Assembly (NCBI GenBank): GCA_024233495.1
Contig: JACKPM010000005.1
Coordinates: forward strand, 1 to 64,000
Source: Chlamydiales bacterium
Lineage (GTDB): Bacteria; Chlamydiota; Chlamydiia; Chlamydiales; JAAKFR01
Direction of reading: 5' to 3'
Length of the DNA stretch: 64,000 nucleotides
Position numbers and translations under genes: made by a program. Each line of letters starts with the position of its first letter. Position 1 is the first letter of the stretch. Below are positions 33,326 through 42,637 of this stretch, in pieces. The notes beneath the pieces were generated by a model that was not told where the DNA came from, ran no database searches, and saw only the letters and a list, made by a program, of their open reading frames with translations.

Positions 33326-33646
33326 ATGAAAATACAAATCAACACTTCAGCCAGATGGACATTCACCTACCCCGATGTTCCTCCATGTCAGACAGAAGTC
33401 AGCCTTTCGAAAGGGTGCGATGGAAAGTTTTCATTCTCTATTCCATTTGGGAGCAAGAGGCTCGTTGTTGCTCTTGATACCTCTTGGGCTCTTAAAAAAA
33501 ACCCAACCATTTCAGCTTCTTACTTGATCGAAGAGAACAACCTTAAGGGGAAGGTCACTTTTCAAGTGAGCTCAGATGGCAAGAAACTTATTGGTTCACC
33601 AACCAATTTTCACGACCCCCAAAAGTGGCTATTAGAATGCTGCTAG
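33326..33646 (+). CDS. small hypothetical protein (106 aa)
   Basis: This soluble protein of alternating beta-type composition (FTYPDVPPCQTEVSLSKG, KGKVTFQVSSDGKKLIG) ends in Cys-Cys. It begins 19 bp after the pentein-like gene on the same strand, so the two are probably co-transcribed, and it could be a partner or chaperone. Its size and single compact domain would suit that, but no family is recognised. The 257 bp that follow, up to nrdA, contain the NrdR operator. Confidence 0.6.
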   Translation: MKIQINTSARWTFTYPDVPPCQTEVSLSKGCDGKFSFSIPFGSKRLVVALDTSWALKKNPTISASYLIEENNLKGKVTFQVSSDGKKLIGSPTNFHDPQKWLLECC

Positions 33647-33795
33647 AAAATCTCTATTTTCCGTTTATTTTGACAATATTGCTGATCCATTTCAGATGAT
33701 TTAGGATGCGATTTCTGTGCACAAATAACGCCCTCTCAATGACGAATTTCAGCACTCCGATTTTTAAGTTTTTCACATGGACAGAAAGAGTCGAA

Positions 33796-33843
33796 GTACT
33801 ATATATAGTGGTTTAAACAAGTGCAAAACACAAGTTGTAGTAG
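33796..33843 (+). promoter_or_regulatory. paired NrdR boxes upstream of nrdAB
   Basis: Box 1 (33796-33811) contains the perfect palindrome ACTATATATAGT and matches 13 of 16 positions of the consensus ACACWATATATWGTGT. Box 2 (33828-33843), ACACAAGTTGTAGTAG, matches 11 of 16. Their starts are 32 bp apart, about three helical turns, as is usual for paired NrdR boxes. They lie 60-108 bp before the nrdA start, where the repressor NrdR would sense dATP/ATP levels. Confidence 0.65.
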
Positions 33844-33903
33844 CTGCCCCTGCTGCAGCTGTCGATTTTTTTGCAAGTGAAATGTTCGAAACGAAAGGAG
33901 ATT

Positions 33904-36900
33904 ATGGCGTCAACGGTTGAGAAAAAAAGTGAAGGTTACACGGTCGCAAAACGGGATGGACGTTTAGTCCCTTTTCGCCGTGAACGTATCCAAAATGCAT
34001 TAGAAGCTGCGTTTCGAGATACGAGAAAAATTGACCCTTCTGAGCCGCTTACCGAACACCTCGTTTACCTCATTAAGAAGATTGTCGACCTAGTAGAAGA
34101 AGAGACGTTAGAGTCTGCGGCAACAGGAAGTGTTTTGACTGTCGAAGAGATTCAAGATGTCGTGGAAAAGAAATTGATGGAGACTGATTGCCATGATGTG
34201 GTGCGCGACTACATCATCTATCGAGAAAAGCACAAAAAGCTGCGCAAAGGCTCTCCTCGGTCTATCAAAATCATCCGCCGCAACGGCAAAACCTTTGCCC
34301 GTTTCAACCCAATGAAGATTGTTTCTGCTGTAGAGCGTGCTTTCCGTGACACACACGATATTTCAGGTCCAACGCCACAAGAGATCATCACAAATGTCAA
34401 TAATGTGACCGATAAAGTTGTGGAATTCGTGGTAAATTCTTCAGAAAAGGGTAACCTTGTTGGCATTGAAATGATTCAAGACAAGATCGAAGAGATCTTG
34501 ATGGAAGAGGGACACTTCAATGTTGCAAAAGATTTTATCTTATATCGTGCGCAACATGCAGAAGATAGAGAAAAAGATGATGAACCTGAAATGCATGACA
34601 TAGTGGAAGATGAAGAGCAATACTTCACAGTTGTTGCAAAAGATGGCTCAAGTTACAAGTTAAGCCGTAAGTTGTTGCATAAGAAGATTGCTTTTGCATG
34701 CAAAGGGTATGAGGCGACTGTTTCTGCAGATGTGCTTGTCGATGCGTCGATTGCAAACTTCTACGACGGCATCAAAGAGCACGAGGTAGATACGGCCAAT
34801 ATTATGGCAGCGCGCGCTAAGATCGAGGTGGAGCCAGACCACACACACGTGGCCGCTAATCTCTTGCTCGATCTGGTATACCGGGAAACCATGGGCGTGG
34901 TCGCTTCACACCCCAAGTTGCGCTCTCACCACAAGCGCTACTTCAAAAATTATTTTAAAATGGGGGTCTCGGTAGGGCGCCTTGATCCGCAGCTTTTGAG
35001 CTTCGATCTTGAAAAGCTCTCCTCTGCTATTGATTTGAAGCGCGACCTCACTTTCACCTACTTGGGTCTGCAAAATCTATACGACCGCTACTTTATCCAC
35101 CATGAGGAGCGCCGCCTCGAAACGCCACAAATCTTCTGGATGCGTGTAGCAATGGGACTCGCTCTAAAGGAGGGAAAGCACAAAGAGAAGCGGGCGATTG
35201 AATTTTACAATATCTTCTCTCAATTCCTCTATTTGTCAGGAACACCCACCCTTTTCAACTCGGGTACGAATCACTCGCAGCTAAGCTCATGCTATCTCTC
35301 TACCGTGATGGATGACCTGCATCATATTTATAAGGTAATCGCTGATGATGCGCAGCTGTCAAAGTGGGCTGGAGGTCTTGGTAACGACTGGACCAACGTA
35401 CGTGCCACAGGGTCAATGATTAAGGGGACAAATGGCAAGAGCCAAGGTGTCATCCCCTTTTTGAAGGTGGCAAACGACACAGCTGTTGCTGTGAACCAAG
35501 GCGGTAAACGTAAAGGGGCAATGTGCGCCTATTTAGAGACATGGCACCTCGACATCGAGGACTTTTTGGAGCTGCGGAAAAACACAGGAGATGAAAGGCG
35601 CCGCACACATGATATGAATACAGCGAACTGGATTCCTGACCTTTTTATGAAAAGGGTTTTGGAAAATGGAACGTGGACTCTCTTTAGCCCAAGCGATGTA
35701 AGAGATCTTCATGATCTTTATGGCCAATCGTTTGAGATGCGCTATGCAGAGTATGAGCGGATGGCGGACGAGGGACGTCTTAAGTTGTATAAGCGTATTG
35801 ATGCGGTGCAATTGTGGCGCAAGATGCTCGGCATGCTCTTTGAGACGGGTCATCCGTGGATCACGTTCAAAGATCCTTCCAATGTACGCTCGCCTCAAGA
35901 CCACGTAGGGGTTGTGCACAGCTCCAACCTCTGCACAGAGATTTTGCTCAATACATCTGCTGATGAGGTGGCTGTGTGCAACATTGGCTCTATCAACCTA
36001 GCTGCACACACAACAAGTGAAGGAATTGATGTAGAAAAACTTGCTTCGACGATCCGCACAGCGATTCGGATGCTCGACAACGTAATTGACATCAACTTCT
36101 ACCCCATTCCAGAGGCGAAAAAAGCAAACACGCGGCACCGCCCCATCGGTTTGGGCATGATGGGCTTCCAAGACGCACTCTACATGCAAAACATCAGCTA
36201 TGCAAGCCCACAGGCGGTGCAGTTTGCTGATGAGAGCATGGAGCTCATCTCCTACTACGCGATTTTAGCATCGAGTGAGCTTGCGAAAGAGCGTGGCGTC
36301 TACTCTACATATAAAGGATCAAAGTGGGAGCGTGGGCTCTTGCCGATTGATACTCTTGATTTGATGCGCAAAGAGCGGGGCGATCTTTTCTGTGAAATTG
36401 AAACCAAAGCCAAGCTAGATTGGGCTCCTGTGCGTGAATCAATCAAGAAGTATGGCATGCGCAACAGCAACACAATGGCAATTGCTCCAACAGCAACAAT
36501 TGCCAATATTTCTGGTGTGACGCAGTCGATTGAGCCGATGTACAAACACCTCTTTGTGAAGTCAAACCTCTCTGGAGAGTTCACCATCCTCAACGAGCAT
36601 TTGGTTGCAAAATTGAAAGAGCTCAACTTGTGGGATGCTGAGATGCTTGACGACCTGAAGTACTTCGATGGGTCGATCGCAGAGATTGAGCGCATTCCTG
36701 AGGAGGTAAAGGAGCTCTTCCCCACAGCGTTTGAAATTGAGCCTGATTGGATCATCGAGTGTGGGGCCAAGAGGCAAAAATGGATCGATATGGGACAGTC
36801 ACTCAACCTCTACATCGCAGAACCGAGCGGGAAGAAGTTGCATGAGATGTACATCTTGTCGTGGAAAAAAGGATTGAAAACAAACTACTATTTGCGCTCT

Positions 36901-37047
36901 TTGGGAGCCACCCATATTGAAAAGTCGACCACCGATATCAACAAACGGGGGCTTCAGCCACGCTGGATGAAGAATAAGTCTGCATCGAGCCGTGTGCAGG
37001 TGCAAAGAAGTTGTAGTTTGAATGGTGAATGTGAAAGTTGTCAGTAG
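33904..37047 (+). CDS. nrdA: ribonucleoside-diphosphate reductase alpha subunit with multiple ATP-cones
   Basis: This is the large subunit of class I ribonucleotide reductase, reducing NDPs to dNDPs. ATG 33904 follows AAAGGAG and gives 1047 residues, a length I recall for C. trachomatis NrdA. The N-terminus has ATP-cone repeats (about 10-105 with VAKRDGRLVPFRRERI, about 130-225 with IIRRNGKTFARFNPMKI, and a third less regular one at about 240-330). Active-site cysteines lie in LSSCYLSTV, SSNLCTEIL and VCNIGSINL, and the C-terminal redox pair is in CESCQ. The extra cones give tight allosteric control. It is followed 8 bp later by nrdB and preceded by NrdR boxes. Confidence 0.97.
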   Translation: MASTVEKKSEGYTVAKRDGRLVPFRRERIQNALEAAFRDTRKIDPSEPLTEHLVYLIKKIVDLVEEETLESAATGSVLTVEEIQDVVEKKLMETDCHDVVRDYIIYREKHKKLRKGSPRSIKIIRRNGKTFARFNPMKIVSAVERAFRDTHDISGPTPQEIITNVNNVTDKVVEFVVNSSEKGNLVGIEMIQDKIEEILMEEGHFNVAKDFILYRAQHAEDREKDDEPEMHDIVEDEEQYFTVVAKDGSSYKLSRKLLHKKIAFACKGYEATVSADVLVDASIANFYDGIKEHEVDTANIMAARAKIEVEPDHTHVAANLLLDLVYRETMGVVASHPKLRSHHKRYFKNYFKMGVSVGRLDPQLLSFDLEKLSSAIDLKRDLTFTYLGLQNLYDRYFIHHEERRLETPQIFWMRVAMGLALKEGKHKEKRAIEFYNIFSQFLYLSGTPTLFNSGTNHSQLSSCYLSTVMDDLHHIYKVIADDAQLSKWAGGLGNDWTNVRATGSMIKGTNGKSQGVIPFLKVANDTAVAVNQGGKRKGAMCAYLETWHLDIEDFLELRKNTGDERRRTHDMNTANWIPDLFMKRVLENGTWTLFSPSDVRDLHDLYGQSFEMRYAEYERMADEGRLKLYKRIDAVQLWRKMLGMLFETGHPWITFKDPSNVRSPQDHVGVVHSSNLCTEILLNTSADEVAVCNIGSINLAAHTTSEGIDVEKLASTIRTAIRMLDNVIDINFYPIPEAKKANTRHRPIGLGMMGFQDALYMQNISYASPQAVQFADESMELISYYAILASSELAKERGVYSTYKGSKWERGLLPIDTLDLMRKERGDLFCEIETKAKLDWAPVRESIKKYGMRNSNTMAIAPTATIANISGVTQSIEPMYKHLFVKSNLSGEFTILNEHLVAKLKELNLWDAEMLDDLKYFDGSIAEIERIPEEVKELFPTAFEIEPDWIIECGAKRQKWIDMGQSLNLYIAEPSGKKLHEMYILSWKKGLKTNYYLRSLGATHIEKSTTDINKRGLQPRWMKNKSASSRVQVQRSCSLNGECESCQ

Positions 37048-37055
37048 GAGAAAAC

Positions 37056-38114
37056 ATGTTGAAGTTTGAGGAGGAGCCCCCGGCTACCGAGGGGCACGAT
37101 AAGAGAGTGCGCGTCAATGAGAAGCGGTTGATCAACTGCAATGCGGTTGATGTCAACCAGTTGATGCCACTCAAGTATAAATGGGCGTGGGAACACTATC
37201 TCAATGGGTGTGCCAACAACTGGCTTCCTTCAGAAGTGCCCATGTCAAAGGATATTGAGCTGTGGAAGTCAAATCAGCTCTCAGAGGATGAGCGGCACGT
37301 CATCATGCGTAACCTCGGCTTTTTCAGCACTGCAGAGAGCTTGGTGGGCAACAACATCGTGCTCGCAATCTTCCGCCACATCACTAACCCAGAAGCGCGG
37401 CAATACTTGCTCAGACAAGCATTTGAAGAGGCTGTGCACACGCACACCTTCCTCTATATCTGCGAATCACTCGGCCTCGATGAGGGTGAGGTGTTCAACA
37501 TGTACAACGAAATTCCCTGTATCCACGAGAAAGACACCTTCCAAATGAAGCTGACAGAAGAGGTCCTTAAAGACGACTTCTCGACAAAGACGTTTGAAGG
37601 GGCGCAAAAGTTCCTTGAAAACCTCGTTGGCTACTACATCATCATGGAAGGCATCTTCTTCTACAGCGGCTTTGTGATGATTCTCTCGTTCAACAGGCAA
37701 AACAAGCTTACGGGAATTGGAGAGCAGTATCAATACATTCTGCGCGATGAGACGATCCACCTTAACTTCGGCATCGACCTCATCAATGGAATTAAAGAGG
37801 AAAACCCAGAGTTATGGACTCCTGAATTCCAAGTACACCTACAAGACCTTGTGCGCAGAGCGGTTGAACTTGAAATCGCCTACGCAGAAGATTGCTTGCC
37901 GCGCGGCATTTTGGGCCTCCGTGCAGAGATGTTCCGCGACTACGTGCAGCATATCGCTGACAGACGGTGTGAGCGCATTGGTCTCAAAGCGATGTATGGC
38001 TCAAAGAACCCCTTCCCCTGGATGAGTGAGACAATCGACTTGTTCAAAGAGAAGAACTTCTTTGAGACACGGGTAACTGAGTACCAGACTGCAGGAAATC
38101 TTGTCTGGACATGA
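37056..38114 (+). CDS. nrdB: ribonucleoside-diphosphate reductase beta subunit, class Ic type
   Basis: This is the small subunit that supplies the radical-generating metal site. Ligands visible are E94 (FFSTAESLVG), E125 and H128 (EEAVHTHTF), and the later E/H set in IIMEGIFF and DETIHLNFG. The residue four after H128 is F132, where class Ia enzymes have the radical tyrosine. C. trachomatis R2 has Phe127 there and uses a Mn(IV)/Fe(III) cofactor, and E94 fits the class Ic Glu (E89 in Ct). ATG 37056 follows TAGGAG. There are 352 residues. It overlaps the MFS gene by 4 bp (ATGA). Confidence 0.97.
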   Translation: MLKFEEEPPATEGHDKRVRVNEKRLINCNAVDVNQLMPLKYKWAWEHYLNGCANNWLPSEVPMSKDIELWKSNQLSEDERHVIMRNLGFFSTAESLVGNNIVLAIFRHITNPEARQYLLRQAFEEAVHTHTFLYICESLGLDEGEVFNMYNEIPCIHEKDTFQMKLTEEVLKDDFSTKTFEGAQKFLENLVGYYIIMEGIFFYSGFVMILSFNRQNKLTGIGEQYQYILRDETIHLNFGIDLINGIKEENPELWTPEFQVHLQDLVRRAVELEIAYAEDCLPRGILGLRAEMFRDYVQHIADRRCERIGLKAMYGSKNPFPWMSETIDLFKEKNFFETRVTEYQTAGNLVWT

Positions 38115-39067
38115 TCCTTTATCTCCTCTTTTTTGTTGATGTGCTAGGGTATGCTTGGGCTTTGCTCAAGCTACCCGGCAGCGCGCTCCTCGCTTTTTTA
38201 GCAGCGCAAGTAATAGGAGCTCTTCTCTTTGGGAAGTGCGCCGATCTTTTCGGCAAAAAGAGGACCCTTTGGATTACACTAAGTGGAACGGGGTTGGGTA
38301 ACTTGATTGCTCTTACCCCCCTTCTCCTCATTGGTAGAGGTGTCGCAGGTCTATTCTCTGCAACGCTCCCCATTTGCCTTGCTGCAATTGCGAAAGGCAA
38401 ACAAGGACGGGGGAAGAGAATAAGTCTTGCAGGCGCACTCCTCGGCGCAACATGGGTAGTTGCTCTTCTTACCTATCAGTATGTGCCATTTTGGTGTGTG
38501 CCGCTCACTTCATGTGCAGGACTAGCGCTCCTCCTCTTGCTGAAAAAAGAAGAACGCGTGGGAAAACCAAGCGCCCTTCCACACCGCCACCTAAGACCCC
38601 TTCTTTTTGCCTTCTTCTTCTGGACGCTGGGGATGCTCACTATCAAGCTTCACATGTACTTAAGTGTTGCTGTAGCATGGACCATTGCCTCCCTTTTAGT
38701 CCTATTAATCAAACGCATCTCAATTTGGACGCTCATATTATGGTCGGTCTTTTTCAATGCGCTCTTCCTTTTCTTTTCAGAGATTACAACATTTCATCTC
38801 TATTTTCTTATCACCGCCAACATTTCTCTTTTTGCTGCAGCGCTTGTATGGAGAAGCAGTCTCACACTCATCGCTCTGTGTGTGAATGAGTATGAAAGGT
38901 GTTATGTGATGGGGATGACGCAAGCCCTCTTCGCATGCAGTCAAATCGTTGCCATCCAGCCATTGCATTATGCTGCCCCCTTCTTTATACTGATTTCTTT
39001 TGTATTGCTTTTGGTCAACCTCAACCACCGAAAAAACAAAAGGCTTTTGTGGGAAAAGAGCTCCTAA
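38111..39067 (+). CDS. MFS-like membrane transporter (short)
   Basis: This 318-residue protein has about ten hydrophobic segments. The cytoplasmic loop GKCADLFGKKRT is the major-facilitator motif A (G-x3-D-x2-G-R-K-x), and GRGVAGLFSATLP fits the helix-4 region. It is shorter than the 12-helix norm of about 400 residues, so two helices may be missing. The substrate is unknown. It is translationally coupled to nrdB (ATGA) and its end overlaps the M16 protease start by 19 bp, so the four genes nrdA-nrdB-MFS-M16 may be one transcript. Confidence 0.72.
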   Translation: MILYLLFFVDVLGYAWALLKLPGSALLAFLAAQVIGALLFGKCADLFGKKRTLWITLSGTGLGNLIALTPLLLIGRGVAGLFSATLPICLAAIAKGKQGRGKRISLAGALLGATWVVALLTYQYVPFWCVPLTSCAGLALLLLLKKEERVGKPSALPHRHLRPLLFAFFFWTLGMLTIKLHMYLSVAVAWTIASLLVLLIKRISIWTLILWSVFFNALFLFFSEITTFHLYFLITANISLFAAALVWRSSLTLIALCVNEYERCYVMGMTQALFACSQIVAIQPLHYAAPFFILISFVLLLVNLNHRKNKRLLWEKSS

Positions 39068-41952
39068 ATTTTACCGTCACAAAGAGTGTCGTTATTGATG
39101 AATTGCAGTGCACGCTTACCGAGCTTGTGCACGAACCCTCTGGAGCGCAAGTGCTCCACCTTGGGAATGATGATGAAGAGAATCTCTTTAACCTCTCCTT
39201 CTCTACTCACCCTTCCTCTTCTGATGGTGTGGCACACATTTTAGAGCACACTGTTTTGTGTGGCTCGCAAAAGTACCCCATTCCCGATCCCTTTTTTGAG
39301 ATGACGAGGCGTAGCCTCAACACTTTCATGAATGCGCTCACAGGCCCTGACTTTACCTGCTATCCCGCCTCTTCTCAGGTGAAAACAGACTTCTATAACC
39401 TGCTTGATGTCTACATTGATTCGGTTTTCCACCCTCTCCTCACTAAGGAGAGCTTTTTACAAGAGGGGCATAGACTTGAGTTTTCAGAAAAAGACAATCC
39501 AAAATCAAAGCTCACCTTCCAAGGCATTGTCTTCAATGAGATGAAAGGAGCGATGGCCTCAGGAGAGGCGCGCCTCAATGAATTCATGATGGAAGCGCTC
39601 TACCCCAATCTCACATACGCCTACAACTCTGGAGGCGACCCCAAAGAGATCCCCAACCTCACCTATGAGGAGCTGAAAAAGTTTCACGAAGAGTTTTATC
39701 ACCCGAGCCGTTGTCTTTTTTACTTCTACGGCAATATCCCTTTGGAAGAACACCTAAATTATCTAGAAGAGAAGGTGCTAAAGGGGGTAAAAAAACTCCC
39801 CCCTCTCCCCCACTTACCAAAACAAAAGCGGTTTTCACAGCCGCACTATCTCGAAAAAACATACCCCATTGCTGAAGGTGAGGATGAGCAAGAGAAGAGT
39901 TTCGTAGCGATTGGGTGCCTCACTTGCTCAGTGCTTGAGCAAGAGGAGCTTTTAGCGCTCAATGTGCTTGATATGGCGCTCATGGGTACAGACGCCTCCC
40001 CTCTTAAAACGGCACTTTTGCGCTCAAACTTGTGCAAACAAGCAGACTCCTTTATTGATAACGAGATGAGCGAGCCTCCTTTCTTTATCGTCTGCAAAGG
40101 GTGCAAATCCAATGCGGCAAAAAAACTTGAAGAGGTCATCGCACAAACACTCGGTGAAGTGGTGAAAGAGGGACTTCCTGCACATACGATAGAGGGTGCG
40201 ATTCACCAACTCGAGATGGCACGCACTGAAATTGTCAACAACCACTCCCCTTTTGGGCTCACGCTTTTTTTCCGCTCAGGACTTTTGAAACAACTTGGGG
40301 GAAATCCAAAGGATGGCCTCCACGTGCACACGTTGTTTTCTAAACTGCGTGAAAAGGTGACAGATTCAAAATATTTGACCAGACTCATTGAAAAACACTT
40401 CTTGCACAACCCTCACCACGTCGTCCTCACTCTCAACCCCGACAAAAAACTCGCAGAGAAAGAAGTGCACGCCGAAGAGAAAAAGCTTGAGACGATTCAA
40501 AAAAGTCTCTCAGCAGAGGCATGCAAAAAGATCATTGCTGAGTCGCATAAGCTTGTAGAGCTTCAAGAGGCTGAAAGAAACAGAGAGGTGCTTCCAAAAG
40601 TCACCATCGCAGACGTCTCCCCAAAAGAGCGGGAGTTTGCGCTAACAGAAGAAAGTAACTTCTTCAAGCTCAATCACCACGACTGCTTTACTAACGACAT
40701 TCTTTATGCTGACCTCGTCTATGATCTTCCCGATATTGCAGAAGAAGATCTTTCCTACTTGCGCCTTTTTACCTTTCTTGTACCACAACTTGGATGTGGA
40801 GGGCGCGATTACGCTGCTATTTTAGATGAGATGATGGAGTATACGGGAGGCATTGGGCTGGGGCTTGATCTCAACCCACAAGATGAGAATCCCACAATTT
40901 TGCATCCCAGCTTGTCCATTCGGGGCAAAGCTCTTGGGCGCAACAAACACAAGCTCTTCCCCTTGATGCGCGACATGATCACTTCAGTGGACTTCACTGA
41001 CAAAGCACGCATGGAAGAGCTTTTGATGCAACACTACCACGCAATTGAGTCAAGCATTCAGCACAACGCTCTAAAATATGCTGTCAACTTAGCAGCAAGC
41101 GGCTTAAGTGTACCTGGGGCGATTATTCACAAATGGTATGGTCTTGAGTACTTCAAAAAAGTGCAGCAAATTGTGGAGCAAAAAAAGCTCGACCCTCTTA
41201 TTGAAAAGATGCAAGAGCTACAGCAAACTGTCTTCGGGCTTGAGTTCCCTGCCCTTGTGCTTAGCTGCGATCAAAATACTTACTCCACCATTAAGCAAGA
41301 GAAGTTTTATGGCTTAGAAGAGATCCCCACCCGCCCCTTCAAGCAATGGAAGGGAGAGTACAGCGTGAAAAGAGTGGAGTCGCAGGGGCGTATCATTGCT
41401 TCTCCTGTTGCTTTTACCGCGCAGCTTTTTCAATCCGTCCCTTACAGCCACCCGAATGCTCCCCTCTTAAGTATTTGTTCAGAGATCATGGTAAATAGCA
41501 CGTTACATAAGAGGATTCGGGAGCAGGGAGGGGCGTACGGATCAGGCGCAGTAAATGGTGTGCTCGCAGGCAATTTTTACCTCTTCTCTTTTCGCGATCC
41601 CAACTACCAAAGCACGCTTGACGCCTTTAAAGAGAGCATCGACGTGGTTGCCTCAGGAGAATTTGGAGAGAGGGAAATTGAAGAGGCAAAACTCGGCCTC
41701 TTCCAAGAGCTTGATTCACCCGTTTCACCAGGCGCACGAGCAGAGGCGGCTTTCTTTAGATTAAAGGGAGGGCGTACAGCCGAAAAGCGGCAGCAATACC
41801 GAGATCGCCTATTACAAGCAAAAAAGGAAGATATTCAAAGAGCAGCGCAAGCGCACCTTATCCCTGGTCTTGCACAGCAAACGACTGTATCTTTCGCGGG
41901 GAAAGACTTTTTTGAAAAAGAGAAGACGCACTTTCCTCTCTACCCTATTTAG
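39049..41952 (+). CDS. M16C-family zinc metalloprotease (PreP/insulinase-like)
   Basis: This 967-residue peptide-degrading protease resembles presequence protease. The inverted zinc motif HILEH (HxxEH) occurs at about 72-76 in GVAHILEHTVLCGS, the third ligand glutamate in FNEMKGAM about 80 residues later, and the arginine/tyrosine pair near the C-terminus in EQGGAYGSGAV. GTG 39049 is chosen because AAAAGG precedes it and the family N-terminus (FTVTKS) begins there. An upstream ATG would read through the MFS gene. The Chlamydia counterpart I recall is CT824. Its stop overlaps the small membrane gene on the other strand. Confidence 0.92.
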   Translation: MGKELLNFTVTKSVVIDELQCTLTELVHEPSGAQVLHLGNDDEENLFNLSFSTHPSSSDGVAHILEHTVLCGSQKYPIPDPFFEMTRRSLNTFMNALTGPDFTCYPASSQVKTDFYNLLDVYIDSVFHPLLTKESFLQEGHRLEFSEKDNPKSKLTFQGIVFNEMKGAMASGEARLNEFMMEALYPNLTYAYNSGGDPKEIPNLTYEELKKFHEEFYHPSRCLFYFYGNIPLEEHLNYLEEKVLKGVKKLPPLPHLPKQKRFSQPHYLEKTYPIAEGEDEQEKSFVAIGCLTCSVLEQEELLALNVLDMALMGTDASPLKTALLRSNLCKQADSFIDNEMSEPPFFIVCKGCKSNAAKKLEEVIAQTLGEVVKEGLPAHTIEGAIHQLEMARTEIVNNHSPFGLTLFFRSGLLKQLGGNPKDGLHVHTLFSKLREKVTDSKYLTRLIEKHFLHNPHHVVLTLNPDKKLAEKEVHAEEKKLETIQKSLSAEACKKIIAESHKLVELQEAERNREVLPKVTIADVSPKEREFALTEESNFFKLNHHDCFTNDILYADLVYDLPDIAEEDLSYLRLFTFLVPQLGCGGRDYAAILDEMMEYTGGIGLGLDLNPQDENPTILHPSLSIRGKALGRNKHKLFPLMRDMITSVDFTDKARMEELLMQHYHAIESSIQHNALKYAVNLAASGLSVPGAIIHKWYGLEYFKKVQQIVEQKKLDPLIEKMQELQQTVFGLEFPALVLSCDQNTYSTIKQEKFYGLEEIPTRPFKQWKGEYSVKRVESQGRIIASPVAFTAQLFQSVPYSHPNAPLLSICSEIMVNSTLHKRIREQGGAYGSGAVNGVLAGNFYLFSFRDPNYQSTLDAFKESIDVVASGEFGEREIEEAKLGLFQELDSPVSPGARAEAAFFRLKGGRTAEKRQQYRDRLLQAKKEDIQRAAQAHLIPGLAQQTTVSFAGKDFFEKEKTHFPLYPI

Positions 41953-42233
41953 GTTTTGGCCCGTGAAGTTGCAAGCGCGTGCATACTGAAAATGCACATA
42001 AAAGCTCCCGCAAGACCAAACACAATACCCATTGCTCTTAGCTCAGGAGTCCATCCTTTCTGACTTCCTTCGACGATTGCAAAAATTGCAAGAGCTGCCA
42101 AAGCGACTCCGATAACCAAAGCTGTGACCCCTACCCGATCGACTGAATCTGGTAAACTGGCAGAAGGGGAACCACCCATACATATAGCTAGACAATCCAT
42201 GCATCTTACTATCGCAGAAAATAAGTTCTCCAA
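41949..42233 (-). CDS. small membrane protein with paired hydrophobic segments (94 aa)
   Basis: The N-terminus is Cys-rich (CMDCLAIC), followed by two hydrophobic segments (about 36-54 and 66-86) separated by a short polar loop (EGSQKGWTPELRA). This two-lobed hydrophobic arrangement is the hallmark used to predict chlamydial inclusion-membrane (Inc) proteins. It resembles the neighbour at 42638-42895 in size and layout. The start is uncertain: TTG 42233 or ATG 42200, neither with a good ribosome-binding site. It ends on the M16 stop. Inc assignment is a prediction only. Confidence 0.6.
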   Translation of the reverse strand: MENLFSAIVRCMDCLAICMGGSPSASLPDSVDRVGVTALVIGVALAALAIFAIVEGSQKGWTPELRAMGIVFGLAGAFMCIFSMHALATSRAKT

Positions 42234-42301
42234 GAAGAGAAAAGAGCTCCCATAGAAATTTACCTTTCAAAGAAGGGAGCCTGACAATATACAGCCCCAG
42301 C

Positions 42302-42463
42302 TAAAGTCAAATCGGTTGAAAATTTTACAAATTCATACCATTTGGCTTCTCCAAAGATCGTACTCGTTCTCATAGACCATAAATGGTCTAAGTCGAACTT
42401 TGCGCTTACTGTGGCTTTGCCATCTGCCATGAATTTGTAAAATTTTCAACCGATTTGACTATA
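42302..42463 (-). repeat. repeat A copy 3 (inverted)
   Basis: This is a full-length copy in reverse orientation relative to copies 1 and 2, with both terminal inverted repeats (left end TAAAGTC instead of TATAGTC). It abuts a full repeat B copy 4 bp away. Confidence 0.88.
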
Positions 42464-42467
42464 CAAA

Positions 42468-42635
42468 CTAGATGGTGTCGTCAAATTTTCTCCTTTGTAA
42501 GGCGAGAGATTTTCTAGGCAAAATGCGCAATCGAAAGCGAAGGGAGTAGCCAAAGTGCTACTGCTGAGGTTGCGAGGGCGCATTTTGGCAGAAAAGATCC
42601 GGCTGACAAAGGAGAAAATTTGACGACACCGTCTA
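42468..42635 (+). repeat. repeat B full-length copy
   Basis: This 168-bp element starts CTAGATGGTGTCGTCAAATT and ends with its complement (one base changed, GTCTAA). Arms of about 31 bp are perfect apart from the tips. An internal TTTTCTAGGC marks the point where truncated copies begin. There is no ORF of note. It ends 2 bp before the stop of the small Cys-rich membrane gene. Confidence 0.88.
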
Positions 42636-42637
42636 AG

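Noticed and set aside
42043..42270. Alternative frame over the small membrane gene at 41949-42233
   Set aside because: It lacks the clean two-segment hydrophobic pattern and runs into a Ser/Arg-rich region. The other frame is more protein-like.
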